DNA of 13,174 nucleotides from assembly GCA_023145655.1 (NCBI GenBank), contig JAGLDI010000174.1, positions 1 to 13,174 on the forward strand, in the 5' to 3' direction. Origin of the DNA: Desulfuromusa sp. Lineage in GTDB: Bacteria; Desulfobacterota; Desulfuromonadia; Desulfuromonadales; Geopsychrobacteraceae. The stretch's first letter is position 1. Each line of letters opens with the position of its first letter. A program made the translations under genes and the position numbers. This document shows, piece by piece, positions 6,872 to 13,174 of the stretch. The notes under the pieces are model-generated. The model did no database searches, was not told where the DNA came from, and saw only the letters and a program-made list of their open reading frames with translations.

Positions 6872-8569
6872 ATGGAATTGACCGGATCACAGATTTTACT
6901 CGAGTCCTTAAGGCTTGAAGGGGTAGATACCGTTTTTGGTTACCCCGGAGGAGCCGTTATTAATATTTATGATGATCTCTATGAGTCTCCGATCAATCAT
7001 ATTCTTACCCGGCACGAACAGGCGGCTGTCCATGCGGCAGATGGTTATGCGCGGTGTACTGGTAAGGTTGGTGTTGTTATTGCGACCAGTGGCCCCGGTG
7101 CAACTAATACCGTGACGGGAATTGCGACAGCCTATATGGATTCAATTCCGATGGTGGTTATCACCGGTCAGGTTCCGACACCATTAATTGGAAATGATGC
7201 GTTCCAGGAAGCGGATATGTGCGGCATTACCCGTCCCTGCACCAAACATAATTATCTGGCGAATGATATTCGTGATCTTGCCAGAATTATAAAAGAAGCT
7301 TTTTATATCGCTCGAACGGGCCGACCAGGGCCGGTATTGATTGATCTGCCAAAGGATATTCAAGTCACTAAGCATAAATTCAACTATCCCGATAAGGTTA
7401 ATTTGCGCGGTTATAAACCCACTTATGGTGGTAATATTCGGCAGATAGAAAAAGCAGCCAAACTGATTCTTGAAGCGCGTAAGCCGGTTTTGTATGTTGG
7501 TGGTGGAATCACTCTGGCTGCCGCTGAGGATGAATTGCTTAAGCTGGTAGAACAGACCCGTATTCCGGTTACAACAACTCTGATGGCAATGGCTGCATTC
7601 CCCCAAAGGCACCCTTTAGCGCTGGGAATGTTGGGGATGCATGGAACCTTTTATGCCAATATGTCGGTAACAGAATGTGACTTGCTTATTGCTGTTGGTT
7701 CCAGATTTGATGACCGGGTGACTGGTCGAATTGATAGTTTTGCTGAGAAGGCCAAGGTTATTCATGTCGATATTGACCCAACTTCAATTGGTAAAAATGT
7801 CGAAGTTGATGTGCCAATTGTTGGTGATTTAAAAGATGTTCTCGGTAAATTGCATGGTTTCCTGAATCAAAAACCTGAATTGGTTGAAGATCTGGTTGAA
7901 GCAACAGATGAGTGGCGTACCACGATTACCGAGTGGAAAGAGCGTCACCCGATGACATATCGCCCCTCCAAATCAACTATAAAACCACAATTTGTCATTG
8001 AGAAAATCAGTGAGATGACAGATGAAAATGCGATTATTACAACAGAGGTTGGTCAACATCAGATGTGGGCCGCCCAGTTCTTTACCTTCAGACAACCGAA
8101 GACATTTTTGACCTCTGGTGGCTTGGGAACTATGGGATTTGGCCTTCCTTCTGCGTTGGGAGCACAGGTTGCTTATCCCGATCGTCAGGTGATTGATATT
8201 TCTGGTGATGGATCTTTCCAGATGAACTCCCAGGAATTAGCAACTCTGGTGCAGTATCAGTTGCCGGTTAAAATTGCTATCCTCAACAATAATTATCTGG
8301 GAATGGTACGTCAATGGCAGCAGATGTTTTTTGAAAAACGTTACAGCCAGACGGTTATGGAATTGCCGATTGATTTTATTAAACTTGCAGAGGCCTATGG
8401 AGCGACAGGTTTGCAGGCAACAAAAGTTGACGAAGTCGAAGCAACTATTAAGCAAGCTTTGGAGATTCCTGGACCGGTTCTGATGAACTTTAAGGTTTCC
8501 CGTGAAGAGAATGTCCTACCCATGGTTCCGGCGGGTAAGGCCATTCATGAAATGGTACTTGCCTCATAA
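6872..8569 (+). CDS. ilvB: Acetolactate synthase large (catalytic) subunit
   Basis: The enzyme condenses pyruvate with pyruvate or 2-oxobutyrate to give acetolactate or acetohydroxybutyrate, the first common step of valine, leucine and isoleucine synthesis. It is cytosolic and needs ThDP, Mg and FAD. Visible motifs are [16 protein letters not shown] (21-36), [15 protein letters not shown] with catalytic Glu49, [25 protein letters not shown] (111-115), the FAD-region SRFDDRVTG, and the ThDP-binding stretch starting GDGSFQMN (about 445) and running to [11 protein letters not shown]. Length is 565 residues, normal for the anabolic AHAS large subunit. ATG 6872 follows a strong AGGAGG. The regulatory subunit gene ilvN follows after 97 bases without a terminator, which together with the RQW/FEKRYS region supports AHAS rather than a catabolic enzyme. 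Confidence 0.97.
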   Translation: MELTGSQILLESLRLEGVDTVFGYPGGAVINIYDDLYESPINHILTRHEQAAVHAADGYARCTGKVGVVIATSGPGATNTVTGIATAYMDSIPMVVITGQVPTPLIGNDAFQEADMCGITRPCTKHNYLANDIRDLARIIKEAFYIARTGRPGPVLIDLPKDIQVTKHKFNYPDKVNLRGYKPTYGGNIRQIEKAAKLILEARKPVLYVGGGITLAAAEDELLKLVEQTRIPVTTTLMAMAAFPQRHPLALGMLGMHGTFYANMSVTECDLLIAVGSRFDDRVTGRIDSFAEKAKVIHVDIDPTSIGKNVEVDVPIVGDLKDVLGKLHGFLNQKPELVEDLVEATDEWRTTITEWKERHPMTYRPSKSTIKPQFVIEKISEMTDENAIITTEVGQHQMWAAQFFTFRQPKTFLTSGGLGTMGFGLPSALGAQVAYPDRQVIDISGDGSFQMNSQELATLVQYQLPVKIAILNNNYLGMVRQWQQMFFEKRYSQTVMELPIDFIKLAEAYGATGLQATKVDEVEATIKQALEIPGPVLMNFKVSREENVLPMVPAGKAIHEMVLAS

Positions 8570-8666
8570 TTTATTGATGTTTTTGGTAGTAGCCTGTCGG
8601 ACAATCAGGGCTGAAGCGAAAATTTGGCTGCTTGAGATCAAATTTCAGCTCGGGAGGATTAAATAG

Positions 8667-9158
8667 ATGAAACATACAATTTCGGTTCTGGTAGAGAATG
8701 AGTTTGGTGTTCTTTCCCGAATCTCAGGATTATTTTCCGGTCGGGGTTTTAATATTGAAAGCCTCTCTGTCGCTCCAACGATGGATGCTGATCTCTCGCG
8801 CATGACTTTGGTGACACGGGGTGATGATCGGATTCTGGAACAGATTACGAAACAACTGAACAAACTCATTTCTACCATCAAGGTTGTTGATTTTACCAAT
8901 GGAGAATATATTGAACGTGAGTTGGCTTTGATCAAAGTTTCAACCGATGCTGAGACCAGGGCTGAAGCGTTGCGAGTTGTTGATATCTTCCGGGCTAAAG
9001 TTATTGATGTAACACCTAAATCTTATACGGTTGAAATTACCGGAGCTCCGGCAAAGATCAATGGTATCTTAGAATTGTTGCGACCCATGGGGATTAAGGA
9101 AGTTGTCCGTTCCGGCCCAGTGGTGATTGGTCGTGGTGCTAAAGGGGTAGTTGGTTAA
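8667..9158 (+). CDS. ilvN: Acetolactate synthase small (regulatory) subunit
   Basis: IlvN binds IlvB, raises its activity and confers feedback inhibition by valine. Residues 3-75 form an ACT domain (HTISVLVENEFGVLSRISGLF, then GRGFNIESLSVAPT). The C-terminal half (84-160) matches the AHAS small-subunit domain, including RELALIKV, FRAKVIDV, GAPAKINGILELLRP and ending in RSGPVVIGRG. Length is 163 residues, as expected for the long bacterial form. ATG 8667 follows GGGAGG. The 97-base gap after ilvB contains a bulged inverted repeat (AAATTTG 8620-8626 with CAAATTT 8639-8645) but no terminator, so the two subunits are probably co-expressed. The next gene, 21 bases on, is psd rather than ilvC. Confidence 0.96.
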   Translation: MKHTISVLVENEFGVLSRISGLFSGRGFNIESLSVAPTMDADLSRMTLVTRGDDRILEQITKQLNKLISTIKVVDFTNGEYIERELALIKVSTDAETRAEALRVVDIFRAKVIDVTPKSYTVEITGAPAKINGILELLRPMGIKEVVRSGPVVIGRGAKGVVG

Positions 9159-9179
9159 TTTTTCTTAGATGGGGTTTTT

Positions 9180-9824
9180 ATGCAAAACAGAAATCAACTG
9201 ATTGTTAGTGAAGGTTATCCATTTATTGTCTTGTTCGGCTTTGTCACACTGGTCTTCGCTCTTTTAGGTTGGATCTTTTTGACTCTTTTGTTTTTATTTT
9301 TAACCCTGTTCAGCACCTATTTTTTTCGTAATCCAGAGCGGGTTATCCCTGCGGGTGAGGATCTGCTGATTGCTCCGGCTGATGGTAAAGTTATCTTTGT
9401 CGGTGAGGTTCAGGAAAATCGTTATTTTAAAGAACCGGTGACTAAGGTCAGTATTTTTATGTCGGTTTTTAATGTGCATGTCAATCGGGTCCCCTGTGGT
9501 GGGAAAGTGATTGATATGTACTACAATAAGGGTGGTTTTGTTAACGCCTCTTATGATAAGGCCAGTGAGAGTAATGAACAGTCAGGGATTCTTCTGGAAA
9601 GAGCGGATGGCTCGAAAATTCTGTTTGTCCAGATTGCCGGATTGATTGCACGGAGAATTGTCACCTATCCCGTTATTGGTGATTTATTGCAGTGTGGAAC
9701 CCGATATGGGTTGATCCGCTTTGGCTCGCGGGTTGATATCTATTTTCCAAAAACAGCTGACGTAACAGTAACTCTTGGCGAGCGGACTGTTGCTGGCGAG
9801 ACCGTGCTGGGGACTTTATCTTGA
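9180..9824 (+). CDS. psd: Phosphatidylserine decarboxylase proenzyme (short, archaetidylserine-type family)
   Basis: Psd removes CO2 from phosphatidylserine to give phosphatidylethanolamine, using a pyruvoyl group made by self-cleavage. The cleavage site is Gly182-Ser183 in LIRFGSRVD, so Ser183 would become the pyruvoyl group of a short alpha chain. Two hydrophobic segments near residues 14-46 anchor the beta chain. FFRNPERVIP, IAPADGKV (Asp68) and SVFNVHVNRVP (His100) are the conserved PSD stretches. Length is 214 residues, typical of the short form rather than the E. coli enzyme of about 320. ATG 9180 has only a moderate GGGG-type ribosome-binding site. The stop overlaps pssA as TTGA, so the enzyme and the maker of its substrate are translationally coupled. 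Confidence 0.95.
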   Translation: MQNRNQLIVSEGYPFIVLFGFVTLVFALLGWIFLTLLFLFLTLFSTYFFRNPERVIPAGEDLLIAPADGKVIFVGEVQENRYFKEPVTKVSIFMSVFNVHVNRVPCGGKVIDMYYNKGGFVNASYDKASESNEQSGILLERADGSKILFVQIAGLIARRIVTYPVIGDLLQCGTRYGLIRFGSRVDIYFPKTADVTVTLGERTVAGETVLGTLS

Positions 9825-10591
9825 GTGATGACTGTTTAAGAAGTGAGAAACGGGAAAATCTGCGTAAGGGGGTTTACATCCTCCCCAATCTGATTACTGC
9901 TGCAGGAATTTTTGCCGGATTCTACGTTATAATAGCTGCGACTGACGGCCATTATGACCGGGCCGCCTGGTTTATTTTAGTTGCTGCGATCTTCGATGGT
10001 TTAGATGGGAAGGTTGCCAGGCTGACGGGGACCAGCAGCAAGTTTGGAGTTGAACTCGATTCTCTGGCGGATGTTATTTCCTTTGGTGTCGCACCGGGAG
10101 TTCTATTATATCTCTGGGCATTGAGACCTTTCGGTAAGCTGGGCTGGTTGGCTGCATTTCTCTATGTAATCTGTGGTGCTTTACGACTGGCTCGTTTCAA
10201 TGTGCAGGTTTCTACAGTTGAGTCGAGACGCTTTGTCGGCATACCTATCCCGGCGGCAGCCTGCATTGTTGCGACCTGTGTCCTATTATTTTATGAGTTG
10301 GGTGGTACCGGGACAATTAAGATGTTTTCCATGGTTGTTCTGGTTTTTATCCTGGCATTTTTAATGATCAGTAATGTGGAATATCTTTCACTGAAGGATC
10401 CTGAGCTGTTCAAGCGGCAGCCATTCTTGATCCTGGTTGTTGCCATAATGTTACTGATTGTTGTTGTTGCCAAACCTGAGGTGATGCTGTTCCTGGTTGG
10501 AATGGCCTATATGGTATCCGGACCCGTAGTCTCTTTCCTCGGCTGGCGAAAAAAACGTCGGCAGACAAATGAGATTTCTCCGGAATCTTGA
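9821..10591 (+). CDS. pssA: CDP-diacylglycerol-serine O-phosphatidyltransferase
   Basis: This inner-membrane enzyme joins serine to CDP-diacylglycerol to give phosphatidylserine, the substrate of Psd encoded just upstream. The CDP-alcohol phosphotransferase motif is complete: D62-G63-xx-A66-R67, eight residues, G76, then D80 and D84. LPNLITAAGIFAGF (21-34) is the usual lead-in for the membrane-bound type II PssA. Hydrophobic segments lie near 27-41, 50-60, 86-98, 106-120, 140-157, 167-185, 203-218 and 221-240. Length is 256 residues. The start is TTG 9821, overlapping the psd stop; the nearby GTG and ATG are out of frame, and no alternative start codon precedes the conserved region except a CTG. 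Gene order psd-pssA is common in this bacterial group. Confidence 0.95.
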   Translation: MSDDCLRSEKRENLRKGVYILPNLITAAGIFAGFYVIIAATDGHYDRAAWFILVAAIFDGLDGKVARLTGTSSKFGVELDSLADVISFGVAPGVLLYLWALRPFGKLGWLAAFLYVICGALRLARFNVQVSTVESRRFVGIPIPAAACIVATCVLLFYELGGTGTIKMFSMVVLVFILAFLMISNVEYLSLKDPELFKRQPFLILVVAIMLLIVVVAKPEVMLFLVGMAYMVSGPVVSFLGWRKKRRQTNEISPES

Positions 10592-10625
10592 ACCGTAGAG
10601 TTGGATGAGAAGGGCGTAAGACCGG

Positions 10626-10661
10626 ACATAAAATAACTTGACTTGTTTGGTTATTTTATGT
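10626..10661. repeat. Perfect 12-bp inverted repeat upstream of the leuA T-box
   Basis: ACATAAAATAAC (10626-10637) and GTTATTTTATGT (10650-10661) are exact reverse complements around a 12-base centre that begins with TTGACT. No T-run follows on either side, so it is a poor terminator for pssA. It overlaps the region expected for the leuA promoter and may be an operator. That role is inference. Confidence 0.55.
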
Positions 10662-10673
10662 TGAAACTATTAT
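10644..10673 (+). promoter_or_regulatory. Candidate promoter for the leuA T-box transcript
   Basis: TATTAT (10668-10673) matches the -10 consensus at five of six positions. TTGTTT (10644-10649) with an 18-bp spacer is a partial -35. The start would fall near 10680, just before the first T-box stem, which favours this choice. A TTGACT at 10638 is a better -35 but lies too far away. The 12-bp inverted repeat overlaps it. Confidence 0.35.
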
Positions 10674-10684
10674 TAATTATAAAA

Positions 10685-10930
10685 GCATTGAAGAGGAGTA
10701 GTAAGCGTCCTGTTTGTTTGAGAGAGCCAGTGTTTGGTGTGAACTGGTACAAAAAGACGTTGAACTCGCCTTGGAGCTGCAGAGATGAAGCTGTACAGCA
10801 GTTAGTTTCTGTCGTGACCCGCGTAAAGGGGGAAAGAAGGTTCGCTTTTTAAAAGGGCGGATGAATCAGGGTGGTACCGCGAAGTTAAAATTTTCGCCCC
10901 TGTCTATTTAAATAGACAGGGGCTTTTTTG
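10685..10930 (+). promoter_or_regulatory. T-box riboswitch, leucine specific, upstream of leuA
   Basis: The signature T-box sequence AGGGTGGTACCGCG is at 10868-10881, where the bulge pairs with the free CCA end of uncharged tRNA. Stem I features precede it: GGAGTAGTAA (10695-10704), AGAGAG (10721-10726) at the base of a CCAGT/ACTGG arm with TTGGTG in its loop, and GAACTCGCCTTGGAG (10762-10776). The specifier is read as CTC (10765-10767), a leucine codon, which agrees with leuA downstream. GGGCG (10855-10859) can pair with CGCCC (10895-10899) as antiterminator, competing with the terminator stem. When tRNA-Leu is uncharged, read-through into leuA-leuC is expected. T-boxes upstream of leuA are known in deltaproteobacteria. 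A 69-codon open frame at 10643-10852 runs through this RNA and is not taken as a gene. Confidence 0.93.
10896..10929 (+). terminator. Intrinsic terminator of the T-box
   Basis: GCCCCTGTCTATTT (10896-10909) and AAATAGACAGGGGC (10910-10923) are perfect complements, giving at least a 12-bp stem with a short loop at TTAA, followed by six T residues. It shares its 5' arm with the antiterminator and is the off switch of the leucine T-box. Confidence 0.93.
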
Positions 10931-11229
10931 TTACCTGGAACTGTGAGTAACCGGTGGATGGAGAGTGCGAGTGCTTGGATTGAATAAGCGATTCAAAAAA
11001 ATCTTAGTCCCACTTTTAAAGTGCGACGGTGTTTTTTTGGCCGCTTAAGCAATTCAATGACTTGTGCTATTCACCGCCGATTGTTCACTGATCCAGGTTT
11101 ATGAAAGGGGGTGGTTCTGCAGTGGAATCTGACCTGAGTGACCTGAATATTGAAATATGTCAAAATGAAGCAATCAAGGTGAACTACCCCGGATTCGAGT
11201 GATTGGGGGAAACTTTTAAGGAGTCTATT
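10931..11229 (+). other. Gene-free leuA leader downstream of the T-box
   Basis: About 300 bases separate the T-box terminator from the leuA start. The left part holds a large nested inverted repeat (10980-11057). The right part holds an open frame of 33 codons (ATG 11101 to TGA 11200-11202) with no good ribosome-binding site and no run of leucine codons; I do not call it a gene. A short direct repeat of TGACCTGA lies at about 11129-11146. No second promoter with both elements could be supported. Confidence 0.5.
10980..11057. repeat. Nested imperfect palindrome between the T-box and leuA
   Basis: An outer pair TTGAAT-AAGCG (10980-10990) matches CGCTT (11042-11046) and ATTCAA (11052-11057) with a five-base bulge. 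Inside it, seven A (10995-11001) face seven T (11032-11038). The centre is a stem at 11007-11027, with CACTTT/AAAGTG around one T, extended by GTC/GAC past a C-C mismatch. The A-run/stem/T-run layout resembles a bidirectional terminator or a long folded RNA. No coding or transposase sequence is inside. Confidence 0.5.
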
Positions 11230-12771
11230 ATGAGTCAAAAAGAAAACATTATTATTTTTGATACTACGTTACGTGATGGTGAACAATCACCAGGTGCGAG
11301 TATGAATATTGAAGAGAAACTGCGAATTGCTCATCAGTTGGAACGGTTGAATGTCGATGTTATTGAAGCCGGGTTTCCAATTGCTTCTGATGGTGACTAT
11401 GAGGCAGTTAAAAAAATTGCTCAAACAATTAAGGGACCGCAAATTGCCGGGCTGTCACGTTCCAGTAACATGGATATTGACCGTGCCTGGGATGCTTTAA
11501 AGTATGCTGGTGAACGGGGGCGGATACACACCTTTATTGCTACCAGTGACATTCATATGAAGTATAAGCTCAAAATGAGTGAACAGGAGGTTCTGGATGC
11601 TGCTGTCGCTGCAGTCACTCGTGCAGTTAGTTATACGCCGAATGTTGAATTCTCTGCTGAAGATGCAGTACGGACGCAACGCCCATTTTTGGCTAAAGTG
11701 ATCACAGCCGTTATTGAAGCTGGGGCGACGACGGTTAATATCCCTGATACGGTTGGCTATACGATTCCATCAGAATATTATGACATTATCCGTTATCTGA
11801 AAGAGAATGTCAGTAATATCGATCAGGCGATTATCTCGGTTCACTGCCATAACGATCTCGGATTGGCTGTTGCAAACTCTTTAGCAGCGGTTCAGGCAGG
11901 TGCCAGACAGCTTGAGTGTACCATTAACGGTATCGGTGAACGTGCTGGTAACTGCTCCCTTGAAGAGGCCGTTATGACCTTGCGTACCCGGCAGGATATC
12001 ATGCCATACGCAACAAATGTTGTGACTGAGCAGATCATTCCATCGAGTAAGATTCTGTCAACTATTACCGGGATTCATGTCCAGCCGAACAAGGCGATTG
12101 TTGGAACCAATGCTTTTGCTCATGAAGCAGGGATTCATCAGCATGGGGTGCTGATGGATAAGTCGACTTACGAAATTATGACACCCGAATCGGTTGGCTT
12201 GAATCAGAATAAACTGGTTCTTGGGAAACATTCAGGTCGACATGCTTTTATTGATCGCCTCAAGCAACTTGGTTACGATCTTTCCAAAGAGGAAATTCAG
12301 AAAGCATTTGTCCGCTTCAAAACCCTGGCTGATTTGAAAAAAGAGATCTTTGATGAAGACCTCGATGCGATTGTTGCTGATGAGATCCTGCGGGTTCCTG
12401 AAACCTACAAACTGGAGCAGATGAACGTCAGCTCCGGCTCTTTTGCGGCCCCGACGGCAACGGTTGAGATGGATGTTAAGGGGAAAATCAAGAAAATTGC
12501 AATTATCGGTGACGGTCCGGTTGATGCTGTTTTCAAGGCGATCAAAAAATTGACCAAAAGCAAGGCGACTCTTCTCAACTTCTCGGTTGGGGCCATCACT
12601 GGTGGAACCGATGCGCAAGGTGAGTGCAGTGTTCGTCTCCGGTCAGCAGAGGGTCGAGAAGTCCTTGGCCAGGGGGCTCATCCCGATATTATTGTCGCCA
12701 GTGCCAAGGCCTATATTAATGCGTTAAATAAGCTGGTTGTTGCTGAAAAACGGTCTCATACCAGCATCTAG
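11230..12771 (+). CDS. leuA: 2-isopropylmalate synthase (long form)
   Basis: LeuA condenses acetyl-CoA with 2-oxoisovalerate, the committed step of leucine synthesis, and is normally feedback inhibited by leucine. The catalytic TIM barrel starts with IIIFDTTLRDGEQSPG (metal ligand Asp11). It contains the metal-binding SVHCHNDLGLAVANS (His205 and His207), NGIGERAGNCSLEEAVM, and HEAGIHQHG. After a linker, the C-terminal regulatory dimer domain (roughly residues 390-505) ends with GGTDAQGECSVRLRS. The length of 513 residues indicates the long leucine-regulated form rather than homocitrate or citramalate synthases, though citramalate synthase cannot be fully excluded by eye. ATG 11230 follows AAGGAG with a six-base gap; a TTG at 11203 would add nine residues without support. 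The leucine T-box upstream supports the assignment. leuC follows after 33 bases. Confidence 0.95.
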   Translation: MSQKENIIIFDTTLRDGEQSPGASMNIEEKLRIAHQLERLNVDVIEAGFPIASDGDYEAVKKIAQTIKGPQIAGLSRSSNMDIDRAWDALKYAGERGRIHTFIATSDIHMKYKLKMSEQEVLDAAVAAVTRAVSYTPNVEFSAEDAVRTQRPFLAKVITAVIEAGATTVNIPDTVGYTIPSEYYDIIRYLKENVSNIDQAIISVHCHNDLGLAVANSLAAVQAGARQLECTINGIGERAGNCSLEEAVMTLRTRQDIMPYATNVVTEQIIPSSKILSTITGIHVQPNKAIVGTNAFAHEAGIHQHGVLMDKSTYEIMTPESVGLNQNKLVLGKHSGRHAFIDRLKQLGYDLSKEEIQKAFVRFKTLADLKKEIFDEDLDAIVADEILRVPETYKLEQMNVSSGSFAAPTATVEMDVKGKIKKIAIIGDGPVDAVFKAIKKLTKSKATLLNFSVGAITGGTDAQGECSVRLRSAEGREVLGQGAHPDIIVASAKAYINALNKLVVAEKRSHTSI

Positions 12772-12804
12772 AGTTGCGCTGAAATAAATTATACAGGAGT
12801 ACAC

Positions 12805-13174
12805 ATGGGTAAAACATTAGCAGAAAAAATATTTGACAGCCATATCCGAGATGAGCCGTTTCCGGGGGCGAAAGTTCTTAACCTGGATCGGGTTCTCTGC
12901 CACGAAATCACCACCCCAGTGGCAATTGCTGACTTGGTCTGGCGTGAAAAGGATCGTGTTTTTGATAAAAATAAACTGAAAGTTGTCATTGATCACGTCA
13001 CCCCTTCAAAGGATACGAAGACGGCAACCCAGGCTAAAATTCTGCGGGATTGGGCTCGTCGACATGAGATTCCTGACTTCTTCGATATCGGACGTAATGG
13101 CGTTTGCCATGCGATATTTCCGGAAAAGGGCTATATCCGCCCTGGATTCACCGTCATCATGGGTGATAGTCACA
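12805..13174 (+). CDS. leuC: 3-isopropylmalate dehydratase large subunit, N-terminal part (3' truncated by window edge)
   Basis: LeuC with LeuD isomerises 2-isopropylmalate to 3-isopropylmalate through a [4Fe-4S] cluster, the step after LeuA. Only the first 123 residues are present. They match the aconitase-family N-terminus of the short LeuC type: MGKTLAEKIFDSH, then VVIDHVTPSKDTKTA, then FFDIGRNGVCHAIFPEKGYIRPG and VIMGDSH at the window edge. The cluster-binding cysteines lie further on and cannot be seen. ATG 12805 follows CAGGAGT with good spacing. No terminator separates it from leuA, so both should respond to the T-box. Homoaconitase or another aconitase-family hydratase has a similar N-terminus; the leuA neighbour decides the call. 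Confidence 0.9.
   Translation, partial: MGKTLAEKIFDSHIRDEPFPGAKVLNLDRVLCHEITTPVAIADLVWREKDRVFDKNKLKVVIDHVTPSKDTKTATQAKILRDWARRHEIPDFFDIGRNGVCHAIFPEKGYIRPGFTVIMGDSH

Noticed and set aside
10643..10852. Open frame of 69 codons on the + strand
   Set aside because: It lies across the T-box stem I and linker, has no ribosome-binding site and no family resemblance; the RNA element explains the sequence.
11101..11202. 33-codon open frame before leuA as a leucine leader peptide
   Set aside because: Only two leucine codons, no good ribosome-binding site and no attenuator hairpin after it; the T-box already explains leucine control.
12789..12989. Minus-strand open frame over the start of leuC
   Set aside because: It is the complement of a clearly conserved LeuC coding region with its own ribosome-binding site.
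1..13174. Search for mobile elements, CRISPR arrays, defence genes or toxin-antitoxin pairs
   Set aside because: All substantial frames are conserved housekeeping or iron-uptake genes in one direction; no transposase, integrase, repeat-spacer array or defence-like protein was seen.

Overview
The window looks like a core chromosomal segment of a Desulfuromonadota bacterium (Geobacter/Desulfuromonas/Pelobacter type). This is inferred from gene content and order: a feo iron locus with a DtxR-FeoA fusion, an uppS-cdsA-dxr-rseP-tsaB run, ilvBN followed by psd-pssA, and a T-box-controlled leuA followed by leuC. All recognised genes lie on the + strand. No IS element, integrase, CRISPR array, tRNA or rRNA was seen.

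Region 1 (1-1298) is the end of a ferrous-iron uptake operon: the C-terminal part of FeoB, a tiny seven-cysteine protein overlapping its stop, and a DtxR-like protein fused to a FeoA/SH3 domain. Region 2 (about 1430-6301) is a tight envelope and isoprenoid operon. UppS makes the undecaprenyl carrier lipid, CdsA makes CDP-diacylglycerol, Dxr opens the MEP isoprenoid pathway, RseP is an intramembrane protease, and TsaB helps make tRNA t6A. Four of these genes overlap end to start. A small DUF465 gene follows with its own candidate promoter, and a strong hairpin terminator (6642-6690) closes the block.

Region 3 (6690-10591) starts with a structured leader. It then carries both acetolactate synthase subunits (ilvB, ilvN), followed by the two enzymes that turn CDP-diacylglycerol into phosphatidylserine and phosphatidylethanolamine (pssA, psd). 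CdsA from region 2 supplies their substrate. No ilvC is present.

Region 4 (10592-13174) begins with about 640 bases of regulatory DNA: a perfect 12-bp inverted repeat, a leucine T-box riboswitch with a CUC specifier and an intrinsic terminator, and a nested palindrome with no assigned role. These precede leuA (2-isopropylmalate synthase) and the start of leuC. Together ilvBN and leuAC cover early steps of valine/isoleucine synthesis and the leucine branch, and the T-box ties leuA expression to tRNA-Leu charging.

I found no convincing novel multi-gene system. The points most worth a second look are non-coding (the ilvB leader, the repeat upstream of the T-box, and the 78-nt palindrome downstream of it) and the degenerate DtxR-FeoA protein with its cysteine-rich small neighbour.
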